Source of the DNA: Pithys albifrons albifrons
Taxonomy: Eukaryota; Chordata; Aves; Passeriformes; Thamnophilidae
Assembly: GCF_047495875.1 (NCBI RefSeq)
Contig: NC_092459.1
Coordinates: forward strand, 43,235,414 to 43,299,413
DNA: 64,000 nucleotides
Reading direction: 5' to 3'
Notes under the pieces: generated by a model
Databases searched by the model: none
Seen by the model: only the letters and a program-made list of their open reading frames with translations
Told to the model about the DNA's origin: nothing
Translations under genes and position numbers: made by a program
Shown: positions 46,517-59,900 of the stretch, in pieces
Numbering within the stretch: the stretch's first letter is position 1
Layout of the letters: every line of letters begins with the position of its first letter

Positions 46517-48838
46517 CTGGACAAGTGAAGAAAAGGTGAATTACTTACAAAATTATTTTCATCAACTAAACTCTCACAAAGTTTTATTGTTTAAAACCAC
46601 GGAGTGCATTACAATCTTCCAATTCCCCTTGCAGCTCTGTGATTCCAGGATCAAACCTTAATATTCATTCAACTGAAGATCATGTTTCTGTATCTGACAC
46701 AACCACTGAACTGAATCCATATAAACCTGTACTTGCATTCACACATCCCATGACAAGTCTTTGCACAGCCTCACTGTTGAGAAGGTAGTTGCACTTGCTG
46801 GTCCTGAAACTGCTCCCTGAGAGCCTTATTTAACATGCTACTGAGCTCTTCAACAAGAAGAGACAGGGAACTATTGCTCTTTGTTCATCTCCTCCATCTC
46901 ACTCTGGATTTCAGTCAAACCACTTTCATTAATGTGTTGAGCAAAACTGCTCTCTGTTCCTGGAGACAACAAACTATATCCCCAAACACCACAATTAAGG
47001 GAAACCCAAGTATCACACAAGATGGTCTTTTCTATTCCAAGGTTTTTGCCTGAAAAACCTGTCATATATAAGGAATACTATAAAGCTTAAAAGAATCTTT
47101 ATACAGAGACGTTATTAGAATGTGAAGTGAGTAGTCCTGCAAAATACTACTCAAACGACATTCACAGAGCAATTTTATAATATTCAAAGTTCTACCTCAT
47201 ATCATTTCAAGCCATGGGCATTGAATAATTTTTTTGTTCAACACTCTAAAATATGAAACTTTTTTTTCCCCTCAGATGTAGGATTTATTCCTTGGGGACT
47301 GGGAGATGAGAACTGTATCAGCCATGAAGAAGTTATTTAGGCATGGTAAGAGCACGAGGAACTTTAGGTCATACTTCTGTGATCAAGGGGTCAGATTTTT
47401 TTTAACTTAAAGGAAATAAAATTGGAACATGAAGTTCCCAAACCTTGTGTTCTGAATCCAGTCAGCATTTCCATTGCATGGTCAAATATTGGTAGCAGAA
47501 GTTTTTTGTTTGACTGATTGCTTAAAACAGAATCATTGATAAGAGTGATTTTGCATTACTGTTAATACTTCTACCCTACTGCCAACATTTTCTCTGAGCA
47601 GTTCTACTGAAGACCCTAATTTCTAAAAAAAAAAAAAAAGATAAAAATTATTGTTTTGAAGAGAAACATGACTGAGGAGTTACATGGGGGACTGTATGCA
47701 TGCCACAAACAAAACTGCTGTGGATCAGTACTGTAATTTGCTTTACATTACCAGTGTCTTTTCACCATATTTGGTCACACATTGTAGTCATTTGACATGA
47801 CACTATAATAATTTCACAAAACTCATGTTCAATTTCCAATTTGCTTATTGCATTCACAGTCTGCCCACATTACAGCTCACAGCATTGCTGTAAAACACCT
47901 ATTTATGACAAGATAGGTCAGGATAATTTGGAAAGAACAGCCCACCACTGGAACACAGATACAGGGTCATATACACAAAACCAAAGGCCTGGGAAAACTG
48001 TTCTGTATTCGTAACTGTTTCTTTTAAGAATGGGACCTGTCTTCCAAAACTACTTGTGTGCAAAATTCCCACTTATTGCATTTGTTCCGCACAATAAAAA
48101 CTTCTACTGTGCTTCTCTCCTTCCAAGCAAGAGGAAGGGCAAAGGAGGGAGGCCAGTGCTAGCACAGAATACAGCCATACCAACATAACCCTCTCCTGAG
48201 CTACAAAAGGCAAGCAGGTAAAACCAAACCCTCCAAAAATACTGACAAAATCTACTACTAAATGGAACTGGTTTCTCAAGGCTAAAGTGAAGAGCAGACA
48301 TACTTGCTGGCAGTGAACTGCAGGAAGAATGAGAGGATGCACCTGTTGTAGTTTTAGTTAAATGGGAAAGATTCTTAGTGACTTTTTGCATACCACCACA
48401 TGATTCAGAGCCTGGGGGACTGTCCAAGCTGAATCAGGGAAGGACTGTCCCCAGCATCTCAGGACCTGCTGGAAAGGTGGGTCCCTGAAATGAAGCATCC
48501 CGAGGACTCAGAAGACAGGGAATAAAAGACCCAGTGCTTCCAGAACTCACTCTCTTTTTCTTCTGGATGTAGTTGCTGAGGAAAAGGACCATTGCACCTC
48601 TGCGCCAGGCACTTTGAAGAGTCACCACTCAGTGTGGCACCCACTGCTTTCAAAGCAGCTTTCAGAACATTCTTATCTTGCTATTTTTATTTTCTTTTTC
48701 CTCCCTGAGTCTTCTTTGCAGTATCTTTTATTTCTCTCTGTATTTAAAAAGGGGAGTATTTAAAAGAAAGGATGGTTCATCTCTTTAGGGATTCCACCTC
48801 CTGGAATATATATTTTCATTAAACTAAGACAATATAAT

Positions 48839-48857
48839 TGGTGCCTAAGCATGGGAC
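48839..48857 (+). other. Primer-binding-site-like sequence of the LTR element
   Basis: TGGTGCC, then a variable middle, then GGGAC, seven bases after the end of the left LTR copy. This form resembles retroviral tRNA primer sites. The primer tRNA was not identified. Confidence 0.5.
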
Positions 48858-49275
48858 ATTGAGAGAAAGAAAGAGGAATGGAAAAATAACACTTCTTGAG
48901 CAAACCCTTTGTGTATTGGATAGCCAGAATGTTGTTACACTTATTCATGTTTATATGGTGTTTAGTCCTGTATATGTATTGGGCAGTCACAACTTTCTTT
49001 TCCAAACCAGAGTTTAAAACTAAGGTAGTTTTGTTTATTTTCCACCTTGTAATTTTGATCCATGACTATGCTATCTCAATATACATAGTTTTATTTGGAA
49101 TGTGTATTTGGGATTATCTTCCTGTCCTGGCCTAAGCTGTTACCTCTGGGAGTTTATTGATAATGACACTCAGCCTGGGAGGGAAACACAGGGGAGTGAT
49201 TTTTCCCAGCCCTTCACTCCTTCCTACTTCGGGCAATCTGCCACAATAGCTTTGCAAAGTCTGAATTCCCTCTAG

Positions 49276-49748
49276 ATGCTAAGGACAGCCTACTTGCTGT
49301 GTTATGCTTCAGTATGGTCTATCTCATGGTTGGGGGCAGACCAAGATCTTAAGCAAGATGCCCAGAAGGCCACCTCAGGAGTAGATAACTTTGAGTGGCA
49401 TGGGGCTTGGGAGGATATGGGCCAATTCTTGGAGAATTTCTTGCTCCAACAACCTGGAAATTCACCCCTGAACAAATTCATGACCCTGTTAAAGTGATGA
49501 GATCAGTGAGGGAAAGGTGCCCTCGTAGACCTATGGAGGGGCAGTTGATAGTTACATGCAGCACCCTGGCCATTGCCTACCAAGAGCTGCTCAGTATGGT
49601 GCAGCACCTCCAGGAGGAAAAGAAAGGGAACAAAACACCTGACACCACAGCAACTCAGGGTGTAGCAAGGCCAGAAGGACAATTCTATGAGGATGGATGT
49701 AGCTCCCATCTCCCATGGGTAAGGCCTCAGACAGAACCAGAGGGATAA
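49276..49748 (+). pseudogene. Broken gag-like remnant
   Basis: Two overlapping frames, 49276-49497 and 49395-49748, each carry part of a capsid-type protein; a segment with TWKFTPEQI is typical of ERVL gag. The frames differ, so at least one frameshift separates them. No zinc-knuckle motif was seen. Confidence 0.5.
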
Positions 49749-52700
49749 TAACATGTCTGATCCCTTGGAAGGGATCTCCCATATGTACTCACAGGGAGAA
49801 AGCCATGACTACCAAGACCAGCATTAGAGGGGCTCTACAGAATAACCATGTCTCTTGAACTGTGTGGATCTGATGGCCTGGCACATCAGGCCCATACAAG
49901 GCTTTGGTCAATTCTGGTCCACGATGCACTCTAATGCATTTTTCCCTCACTGGGTCCTCTTTGCATCATCTTTTACTTGTCTCTGAATGGAGGGAGAGAG
50001 TATTTAAAATAAAGGAAGAAGGTTCATCTCATTAGAGATCCTGTCCCTTGGAATATATGGTGTCATTCCATCAAAAGAACAAGTCTTCTTAGTCAAGAAA
50101 TTATTCTAATATTTGCAAGCTAAAAATTGGTGATTATTTTTATTATGAGGTATTAAATAGGTCAGAAACAATAATAGGTATGGGCCTAAGAATAGTAAAA
50201 TTTCTCATTCTGATGGGTAGTTAGTCCTAGATAAGACCTTTCATGTTTTTTTTTATAGTTCCTACAAGTCCAAAATTTAAATTTTTGAGGGCTTCAGAAC
50301 AATCACTCTTATTAAGCCATTCATCCGCTGTAAGGAAGGGTAGGGGGGAGAAAAATCCCCCCAAACCAAAAAACCCAAACAGCTGTGATACCAACTGAGG
50401 CATCCTCCATAGCAGCACAACATTACCAAGTTTGTAGTCACCTGAAGGGGACATCATCCTTTCACTGAGATGCTTTGGCATTCTTAGCTGCCAGGACAGG
50501 GAACACAACAAGTGGCATGGCTTTGTTTGTTATGTCCTGTTTCAATCGTCCTGGCTGTGGTGAACAGTTATTGCTACAAGTTCATTTGATGATGATGATC
50601 AAATGAGCAGGAAACTGCATTTAAAGCAGGTTATTTTGGAATATAAACCTGAAGAACTGTATCTTCCCAAGTAAATGCTGAGTACTTTCTACTGTCTATG
50701 GAGAAGAAGGAGCACCATGCACAGCACAGTCTCTGCCATGTGACTGCCATATTCAGAATAAGACACATTGACATCTGGAGGCTGCCAAAACCAGAGGTTC
50801 ATGCAAGATGAGTCCTCCCAGCTTGAGAAGGAACTGTGCCCTGCCAACACAGGCTTCAGAGATGCTTCAGAGTGTTTTGCCCCACCACACATCCCACTTT
50901 CTCTAGCAGGAGCAGCTGAAGTTTTTCAAAAAGTCAGTCCAGGCTAGAGACATGAGAAATACACAGTGGCATGGACTTCTTTAAAATAAAGAACAGCGGT
51001 GTTGAATAGGACTAAGTTGTCATCAGAAAGTGTTAAAATCAATGAGTTTGCTGGAACTTCAAAGCAATAAATGGAGTATTTCACTATACTCTCCCAAATA
51101 AATACCTGCTGGCAACCTAAAATTTCATATAAATGTAATACTAAACTAGTCAAAAGAGAATGAATTTATATTGTAATTTAAATGCACATAGTACAACCTT
51201 CCCCTCCTCAAAGGGGTATTTTCCCTGTACACTGTAGTATTCCCACAAAGAATGACCAATTATGTACCTTTTTATCTTGATGGACAAATAGGTACTTCAA
51301 CCCATTTTTGTCACTGATGACTCAAATTCAACTCTGAGAAGCTTTGAGTGTTAGTTACTCTGTCTGGATCACAATCATTCCTGTGAAAAATAAACCCTAA
51401 AAGCTCTGAGGCCACCAGCAGTTCTCTCTTTGGTCTTTTTAATTAAGTCAAAAGTAAAACTTGTCAGAGTTTGAATACTCCATTCTTTAGTTGCCTTATC
51501 CCAAGTATTCAGAAAGAAAGCCCTCAGCACTTTCACACTGTACATGTTGACAGGCTATAGAGCTGTACATGCTAATCGTGTAACCAAACTGGATGAATTG
51601 TTTGCTACAGGTTTGTAAGCAAAAAAAGATTTTCCTTTCCAGCATACACAATTTCATGCACAAAATGAGATTATGCTGGATTTAGCAGGATTTGTCTCAC
51701 CGGTTTTAGCCACTACAGTGTTTATGTTTATACATGAGCTAATGGACACAGCCTGGCTCAACAGCTCAGCAACTCCCCCACAAACAAGGCAGTCCCTCCA
51801 GCCAAGAGGGGGCCCTCCTGGCCTTGATATGCCCCACTTTCAGAGGGATGAGCTTCGAGCACCCCCTCTAGGCTGGCAAATTACATCTGGTCTAGTAATC
51901 TTTTAGATTATAAAAGGAAACTGCTGCTTAATTTTAGCAAGTAGTTTTACATGCAATGTAAATGCATACATCAATTAACACACCCCTTCCTTCCATTGCC
52001 CCTACATCTCTGAAATCCCCACTGTGGCCCCTACTGACAGCTATTGCTCTCCATGGTTGTTTAGCTAACATGCTTTCCCCAGACTACTTTCCTTCTGCAG
52101 TTGTCATGTGGGCTTAGATATCCAAAGGGACTGAGAGAACCAAACTCTTAATTGAAATGCAGTGTCTAACTCAGTGCACAGAGGAGAATGGACCTACCAA
52201 GAGCTATGGCTACGCACCTATAAGCAACTATGGGCAGATAAATACAGATAAATACATGGGCAGTGATAATCTGTCCTTGAACTCCTGTCAGGCTCGAAAC
52301 ATGCATACAGCAATTAGGTCAGTAACTAACAACACAATCTAGCTTTACCTTAAACTTCTTGAGACTGTATGCTAGAGAAATCTGTAATTATAATATTGAA
52401 AACCACAAGATTTTCCCAAGAAAATGCAGCCTGGTCAATGTAAAGAAGGGTGCAGTAGGCTCATCACAGTCCATAACATTTATTCAGGAAGATGCAAGGA
52501 GGATGAGGATGAAAAGGACAAGCTAATCCAAAAGACAAAGGTATCAAGTCACTACAAAAGTAGATATATTCAGATTACAAAGACACACAAGCATACATAG
52601 CAAAAGTAATTAATTAGTAGGATGGATTTAAAGATTTCCTTTGCTGGGAATTAAGGAAGTCAGGATGCTGTCTGGTCCCAAAAATAAATCTGGGTATGCT

Positions 52701-52949
52701 ATTATGAAAAAAATTAATTGATTTACTATGATTCTATTTTTTATTCTGCAGGAAGTCACATTAAATGACCACAACAATGTCTGCTGGTCTTCTGTCTTAA
52801 GTTATTTGATATAAGAAAGTTGTAAATACCTAGAAAGTTATGCAGCTGGTCCAACGAAATCCAGAAGCCTGTCTCAGATACAAAGACCTACTTTAGACAA
52901 CAGAAAACACTGAAGACAAGTATATCTCTGAAATTATTTCTCCCATAGA

Positions 52950-53880
52950 CCTTATAGATGAAACCTTCATCCATCTGGAGCCAGCACCCCTTCCTGTGAA
53001 TGTTTTTCAGAGGAAAGGATGTGTTATCAATGAATGCTTTACCACAAAAATGCCTGCAACCCCAGCAACGAAGCCCCAGGGTGAGTTGTCCTGGTCACAG
53101 AATGAAGAGCAACAGCAGAGCAGTTCTGTCTCCCTTCTGCACAACATCACAGTTTCAATGGGAAGGGCAGCAACTGACCCACCCACATTGAGTCAAAATG
53201 AGTCATTGGGAGAACCCTCATGGGAGGAGGGAAGACACATTTGTGCTCCCTTGGGTTGTGGAAGGCATCCTGTGTCTCACTCACTCTGGCCCACCCACTG
53301 GATCAGTGATCTCAGTGGAGACTGTCACATGCTAGGAATATCTCAGGCCTTAGGTAAAGTGGTCAAACCACACTTTTCCTAGTCCTTCCAGTATCCTCTG
53401 GGATGCAATTGCCAAATTGAACCCCCACCACCAGATCATCCATGTGAAGTGACCCCTTCCTGGAAAGCAATTTTTCTGGGAATGCTCAGAGCTAGAAAAT
53501 AAGCAGCTGGGGCATGTGATGCTTCACTGCCTTCAGGGCAGCTCTGAAGAACACCAGCCAAGCAGGACTTTCCAGAGCAAAAATCCCACTCTGGTCAGGC
53601 AGAATTTAGGACACCACGCTCATGATTGTCCAACCAAGCAGCCCCTTCAGTCAGAGGCTACCCAACCCTGGAGACCTCTCAATGTCATCTCTGCAATGAA
53701 GTCAATGGTCTACATGAACAACCCACCAATGGCACGAGGCTGGTGACTGGTTGTCCTCATCACCAAGCTGGGCCTGACTCCCAGTCTCCCTGGTGCAGCA
53801 GATGCAATACTGCTGTCTCCAATGCAGAGCTCTTCAACAGGAGAGGGTTACTGGGGCTTCACACTTACTGAGCTTTCAAC
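52950..53880. other. GC-richer unassigned stretch in POPDC3 intron 1
   Basis: Composition is higher in C and G than its flanks, with partial open frames on the plus strand (128 codons at 52996-53382, 81 at 53626-53871). No domain or repeat family recognised. It could be an old mobile element. Confidence 0.3.
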
Positions 53881-56438
53881 TGGGAAAGAGCCTGTTTCTG
53901 CCTACAATTTGCTCAAATTCCTGCTAATTTTTTTAAGAATTGGAATGAAGCTGGGTGTGGGGAGGCCTTGAGAGGAAAAGAAAAGCCACAATAATAGAGA
54001 ACAATTCAAGGTTCATTAGAAGCACTGCATACAGTGAAGATGGTATTATTTAGTCTTTAAATATTTAAAGACCAGCTAACTATACACAGCTTACAGCACT
54101 ACAACAACTCCTCACTTGTCACTGTAAAATATACACTGCAACTCTCTGTGGTTGCAAAACCAATACTGAAGACGCTGTCTATTTTATCATCTGAAATGAA
54201 AAAAATTACCTATTTTCTTCCAATTTGAATGAGAATTGATGAACCATAAGTACATGTGGTATTCCTGCCAAACTAAGAAGTATAATCCCCTCTCTCCTGT
54301 TTTTTAAGATCTTTTACTCCTAGGAAACATGAATATGGAATGACAGTCAGACATTTTTTAAGCTAAGTATAGATCACTAGCACTTGGATAAATTTGAGCA
54401 AGGCTCCTCTAAATTGAACAGCATTGGCCAAAAAATAATTCAGGGCGTCTGTTATATTGTGTTTTATAATAAAACTTCAAAGTCAAGTCCAAGTTCAAGC
54501 TTCTCTATGGTTCAACTTCTAAATTATAATACAGAAAGAAGCCACAATGCATATTTCACAAGTGCTTTAAAACTATGTTGACGAACTACATCTGAACTCT
54601 GCAGAATTCAGCTTAAATGAATTTGTATGGTGTAGTAGTGCCTTTGGATGGGAATGTATTCCCATGAAACCAACCACCTCCTGTGAACCTAATTTCCAAA
54701 AAAAAGAAAGAAACACCGAGATTTGGTCCATCAAGCCATCTCTGCACATACAACTGGATTGCAGAGTTGTGCCATAAGCCCTGTGTTCAAACACATAAAC
54801 AGCACACTGAGCCACAAACACCACATTTATGTACCCTGGGAGCTCTAAACCAGAGAGAAACACAGTGAAAGGTAGCAAGTATGCCCTAACAGAGGTACCA
54901 AAATTATTTATCATTACTGGAGGGTACAGTTTGGATCCAGTTCTACTCTCTGCTTTACAGAAACTAGTGTCATATGGCTTTACAAACAAAGCAGAAATAG
55001 GCAGAAGCAAGGACATGGCATAGGTTTAGCATCACTTCCATTAGTTTAAGAGTCAGAAAACTCTTAGTTTCATCACACAATATGATCACAAATAGCAGCT
55101 TTGTTAATCATATATGATCTGACTTTTGTTTGGGCAACAGTGGCATGTCCAACAACAGGTTCTCCATCATCATCTGGAGACAGTGACCACAGCTCTTTTT
55201 TGTGAAGTAGAGGAATGCACTAAAATGATAAAACACAAAGTTTGTGTCAGGAACCAAAACTGAACCGCAGTTCCTTCTGTTTCAATGTCTATTCTCCTCA
55301 CTAGAGGACCTGCACTATTTTGTAGTTACTATTTTGCAGGCAAGGCATTTCTTTAAAATTTGACATTTTAAGCTACTTTATTATTTGGCACCACAAAGAC
55401 CTTTGTGGAAAGCCTGAACATCACCAATTTTGCAGATGTGCAAACCATCTCTTGTTTTGTGGTCAGTGAAGACATTTTAAGTTGTATGCATAAAATCATA
55501 TTCCCATTAAACAACAAAGTGGCAAGAAGCCCTAGTTCTGGAACCCAGATTTCATTAATGACATATTTGTAATACTACTAGGCGGTCCATGATTCAATAT
55601 TACAAGAGATCAGCTACATAAAATGTTTCCCTATAAAGTGATTGACAGCCTAAATGTACACAAAGCTTGACAGAACAGATGAAGGAATATGTGATAAAAT
55701 ATTACAGTTTGGAATAATATGTTTGGGAAAAATATTATAGTCTGGGCAAAAGAAGTGGTTTGTGTTGCTTGTTCTGTCTTTGGAAAGAAGCAACTTCAAA
55801 CGCAAAAACCAGACCTTAATTTCAGGGTTCATCTACTCGTACCATTTTTGATTGAGAGAAAGAATCAAATAACACCAGCCTACAAGGCAACCCCCCCGCG
55901 GGGGGAAGAAAACCCTGGATCCCGAGTCGTTTCTTGTGACAGCAGAGACACTCTTCGATCCAGCTCTTGTGTGAGCGGCAGCAGCTGCACCCCGGCAGAA
56001 CCAGAAACCGCGCCGTAGTAAGGGACAAACCCTAAACCCGAGATACGCAACGAAGAGTCTCCCTCCAGACAGAGCCCTCGAGGGGCAGCGCAGGGCAGCG
56101 TGTCGCGCTCCTCTGCCAAGAGGACACGGCAGAGCTCTCCAACTTCCAGCCACGGCTGACGCGGGCGCTCCGGTGAGCGCTCCCCTCCCAGAGCAGAACC
56201 TGTCACACCGGCTCAGGACGCCGCCGAGCCCTCGGGGCGGGCAGCCCTCCCCCGACGGCCGATCCCCTCCGCCGCCCCGGCTCCGACGCGGCTGTCCTGG
56301 AGCGCATTGGGGCCGGAGGCGCTCTCGGCTCCGCTCGCCCCCGGCCCCGGGCAGCGCGGGCGACGCTCCGAGCGCTGCCGGACTGGACAGCGCTGGCGGT
56401 GGGCGGGCAGAGGCAGCGCCGGGGCTTCAGCCCGCCCC

Positions 56439-56456
56439 GGCTCGGCTCGGCTCGGT
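56439..56456. repeat. GGCTC pentanucleotide repeat
   Basis: Three and a half copies, just inside intron 1 of POPDC3, about 25 bp from the exon 1 donor. Length variation here could be polymorphic. Confidence 0.8.
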
Positions 56457-56480
56457 CTCCGCCCTGCCCGCACTCCTTAC

Positions 56481-56578
56481 CTGCCCCGTGCCTCGGCCCG
56501 CGGGAAAAGTTTGGCGGCCGCCTGGACGGGACGGGAACAGCGCAGAGCTCCCGCTCCTCGGCGGCGGCGACAGCGCGT
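56481..56578 (-). other. POPDC3: POPDC3 exon 1, non-coding 5'UTR (5' end approximate)
   Basis: The donor GGGGCAG then GTAAGG lies at 56487-56475. The 5' end is placed about 30 bp downstream of the TATTTTAG element. Its sequence is homologous to BVES exon 1. Confidence 0.6.
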
Positions 56579-56601
56579 CCCGCGGCGGGCACGGAGCCGC
56601 C

Positions 56602-56696
56602 GCCGTGACTAAAATAGGCAGCGGCGGCGGGAGCTGCGGGCGGCGCCAGCGCCGGGGCCGGCACCGAGCGGCCACAGCGCGCAGGCGCCTCCGCCG
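56602..56696 (-). promoter_or_regulatory. Shared core-promoter block, POPDC3 copy
   Basis: 95 bp identical to 30350-30444. The NRF1-like GCGCAGGCGC is at 56679-56688 and the CArG/TATA-like CTAAAATAGG at 56609-56618. On the transcribed side, 56523-56601 is 80 percent identical to 30271-30349 without gaps (63 of 79); on the far side, similarity fades within about 20 bp. Confidence 0.75.
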
Positions 56697-56999
56697 GTCC
56701 CGGGGGCTGCAGGAGCCCCGGCAGGCACGGCCGGAGGGGCGGGAGTTGCCGCCCGTCCCACTTGCCCTTTCCGCAGCGGCGGCCGGTCCCTCCCGACCCA
56801 CAGCCGGTCCCGCCACGGGGCTCCCGCACCGGCCGTGGGTGCCGAAGGCGTCGAGGAGCCGGCGGCGAGCCCTCGGGCACGGCGGAGCCCTGGGCGTGGG
56901 CACTTCAGAACGCCGGTTTGGGGTGGGCACGCAAAACCTGCCGCTCCTGAGGCAGGCGGGGAGCGGAGTCTCCTTTGGCATGGCTGTCTTGAGTTAAAC

Positions 57000-59900
57000 T
57001 GTCTGCAGCTGTTGGTTTGGAATAAATGAAATTACAATTGTCTTTCACCTACTCACGCCAGCAACGTGTTTCCTCAGAAGGGAGATGCGTGCCTTCAGGG
57101 TCGCCTTCATTACATGTCTGGCACACCTATTCGTATGCAATATTCAGCTACTTCGTTTCTGACCAAGCAAATCCCTCTCCAAGAACACTGCTAGAAGTGT
57201 CAGTGCACAAGCCTTTCAGTGTACTAGCCACACATTTGTTCTGGTAATCATTTTGTGTCGGGCAGAGAGAATATTGATGAAGGAGGCAGATTTACAAGTT
57301 GTTAAGATAGAAAAAATCACAGCATATTGAATGTGCAACTCCTGTTACTACAGAAGCTATTTCTCAGTAACTGGAGCATAAGCAGTAAATAGTAAGTATG
57401 GAGCAGCCTGTGTGTGTGTGCTGGTGGCCAGCTCTGAAGTCCCACAGTAGGCTGACACACTCATTGTGCTCCAACGATGCAGGGCAATGCACTGACCTGA
57501 CCTCCCGAGCTAAAAGGACAGAGCAGCCTGTCCTACTCTGGGTAGAGGGATTAACACTTTTGTCAAAATGCTTTCTCAAGGAGGTTCTTTGTTTGCAAAG
57601 ATTTTTTTGCTCCTTATTTGCCAGGGAAGAAGATATACGCATTTTTGGAATAATTGATTCTTCTAAAACTTGAGAAAGCAAAGTGTCAGAGCACTTTAAG
57701 CTATCCTGAGTTACATATATTAAAATCTTCATTATCTGATTGCAGTACTTATTTTTATATTTAATATTTTTGAGACAGGAAAAAGTATTTTTATAAATCT
57801 ATTCAAGTATGTATTAAGGTTCTTGTAGTTAATTAAACATTTAAAGGGCTTTTCAGTGTAGCTCCAATACATACCTTTCAGGCATGCTTTGCATGTGCTA
57901 TTTTGCAACTTGTTTAATTTTATCAGTATCATCTGAGAGATGACTATACTGGCAAAACTGAGGCAGTTCTGATTCATATTCCCCCCTTTTTATTCTTTAT
58001 ACTTGGGTGGAGTTGAAAGCCCTTATTCAGATTTATCCCTAGTTGCATTGGGCATAAATTTTTCCATTATATTTACTCTTCATTGGAATGCTAGCAAAGG
58101 AATGGGGAAATATATCATAAAACAACAGTCCTAAAGCTTTTTATTTCATCTATGTATGTACTGAGTTTACATTATTCTAATAAGCCACTGTTATATCAAT
58201 TAAAACATGTTTCTTCTAATTATAATAAAAGAAGCAACAGAATGTTGATGGCATATCTGTAAGACACGTTTTGAGTTGTACTTAGTTGGGAGCAATGGTC
58301 AGGATAATTCTCCACAGATATATAAATCATCAAGGAACAGATCTAATATTACAGTTTTTATTTTAATTAAGTCAACTATCTGATAATACACATCAATATT
58401 CTCTAGTGCTGTAAGACTGAGACTACAAATAACCTTTTCAACCTAGCCTTGGAAATCAAACCTGGATGAGAGATCTAAGGGAGGCAGTAATAAAATGGCA
58501 AAGCTACCATATGGTACAGAGAGACTAGCAGTACCCAGTGTGTTTTGAACCAGCCACTGGAGTCATTGTACCACTCTTGGATATTTTTAATACTGCTTGT
58601 TGTACTTATATAAAATGGCTATTTTTAAAAGGTCAAATAATCTAATAAATGTAAACCCAAATTATAACCACTATTATTCTTTGCAGCAGTATGACAAGAT
58701 ATAAAGGTCATATTTATAGGTAGGCTTACAAGGAAGCCTGTGTCAAGACTCACAAGTCCAATGGCCAGCTCAAGAAACTGTGGGAGACTTTGTAGCCCTG
58801 GATCGAGAGAGAGGCTCAGCTGTGGCAAATGCTCCGCCCAGAGGGTAGGAAGGCAGCCAGTCAAGCAGCTGCAAGGACCAGCTGGAAGGGGATAGCAGAA
58901 AGGGCAAGATTAGTTCCAGTCAGGCTGGGCAGGAAACTGAACTCTTGAACAGGCATCTTTGGGCCAGTCCCACTGCTTAGTCATGAAACTGGATGCCATG
59001 AGCTTCTGACTGGTTGTAAACAGCTCTCTTCTCATACCTACTATCAGATTTATGGCAGTACCTTAGATGCACCTCTATCTGGACATGATTCCTCCTACAA
59101 AAGCCTGGCAGGTCTATAAAACATGCAGATTGCCGTGCTGTCAGCTTCTCCTCCAAAGCCCCATCCCTAGATGCCTCTCATAGTATTGCTGCAGCCAAGG
59201 CAGTGTTACCTGAGCAGGCACCATTATCTGAGCAGGCACCCAAAAGTGCCCCCATAGTGCTGGCACTAGACTTTCCTTTGGGTATGCTGGCAATTTCTCA
59301 CAGAGAAAGGAGGCTGAAAGCTTAGTGTATGATTTCACCATCTAGAAAACAGCCCCATCTATTTCCTCAATAACTGCATAAGAAGAGACTGACTTACAGC
59401 ATCAGATAACTGACTTCTGCATTGTCTCTGAAGTAAAGTAATGGTGTTCCTTATATCATGTTGTACTCTAGGGGGAGAAGTTATCAATAACTGTTTAATG
59501 GGAAGATTTTTTGTATTTTCTTAGACTTTTTAAATGTTTAATGCATCTCTACTGCATTTTTCTTCCACTGCTTTGTCCTTGGTCAATAAAAATAAGTTAT
59601 GAAGCAGGGGGACATGGTAGCAGGTGATATGATGAATTACCTCTTTCAAGAAGCGATGTTCTTTTCCACTAGGGATGTAATGTTCTTCCCAGGTAGTTGT
59701 AAGAGGACTCTTCTGTAGGAGCTCTTAGTCATTTTAGAAAGAGATTAAACTCTGTGTACTTTGAAAAGGTTTTAGCAGACTTTTGTATAGCTGAGTTCTA
59801 ATGAAACTCCTCCCTTTATTTGTGGTTACAACTGAAGTAAACGGAATCAGGATTGCATTTATTCTATAGTAAACTAGTTTTTATTGCTAACTCTTACAAG

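Larger units (their letters stand above)
48429..50081 (+). mobile_element. Degenerate LTR retroelement, ERVL-like (outer left edge uncertain)
   Basis: About 135 bp at 48697-48831 is repeated in diverged form at 49944-50081; both copies share GTATTTAAAA-type, GGTTCATCTC-type and GGAATATAT segments and end in ACA. The left copy is followed by TGGTGCCTAAGCATGGGAC at 48839-48857, in the place and with the look of a primer-binding site. Between the copies lie a short hydrophobic frame (48896-49135) and gag-like frames (49276-49748) that are broken by a frameshift. No pol or env remains. It lies antisense to POPDC3 in its intron 1 and is not functional. The ERVL assignment is by resemblance only. 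Confidence 0.65.
46517..56480 (-). other. POPDC3: POPDC3 intron 1
   Basis: A 10-kb intron between the non-coding first exon and the coding exons. It contains an ERVL-like remnant (about 48.4-50.1 kb) and an unassigned GC-richer stretch at 52.95-53.88 kb. The rest is AT-rich, and the 5' end lies in the CpG island. Confidence 0.75.
55890..56960. promoter_or_regulatory. POPDC3: CpG island and promoter of POPDC3
   Basis: A CpG- and GC-rich block in AT-rich surroundings. It contains POPDC3 exon 1, the shared 95-bp block and a short GGCTC pentamer repeat. Long GC-rich open frames (up to 274 codons) on both strands are attributed to composition. Confidence 0.85.

Noticed and set aside
51780..51880. 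Possible further CTCF-like cores (AGAGGGGGC and its reverse)
   Set aside because: Only about 11 of 14 consensus positions match, which is expected by chance over this length.
54573..55016. 147-codon minus-strand frame in POPDC3 intron 1
   Set aside because: No domain, no splice-site support and no repeat signature; within the range of chance frames for this length.
56173..56997. 274-codon plus-strand open frame, and a 132-codon relative at 30125-30523, sharing a translated segment
   Set aside because: Both lie in CpG islands where stop codons are rare, and the opposite strand is open as well. The shared segment is simply the translation of the identical promoter block. Residues are dominated by R, G, P and A, and no family is recognised.
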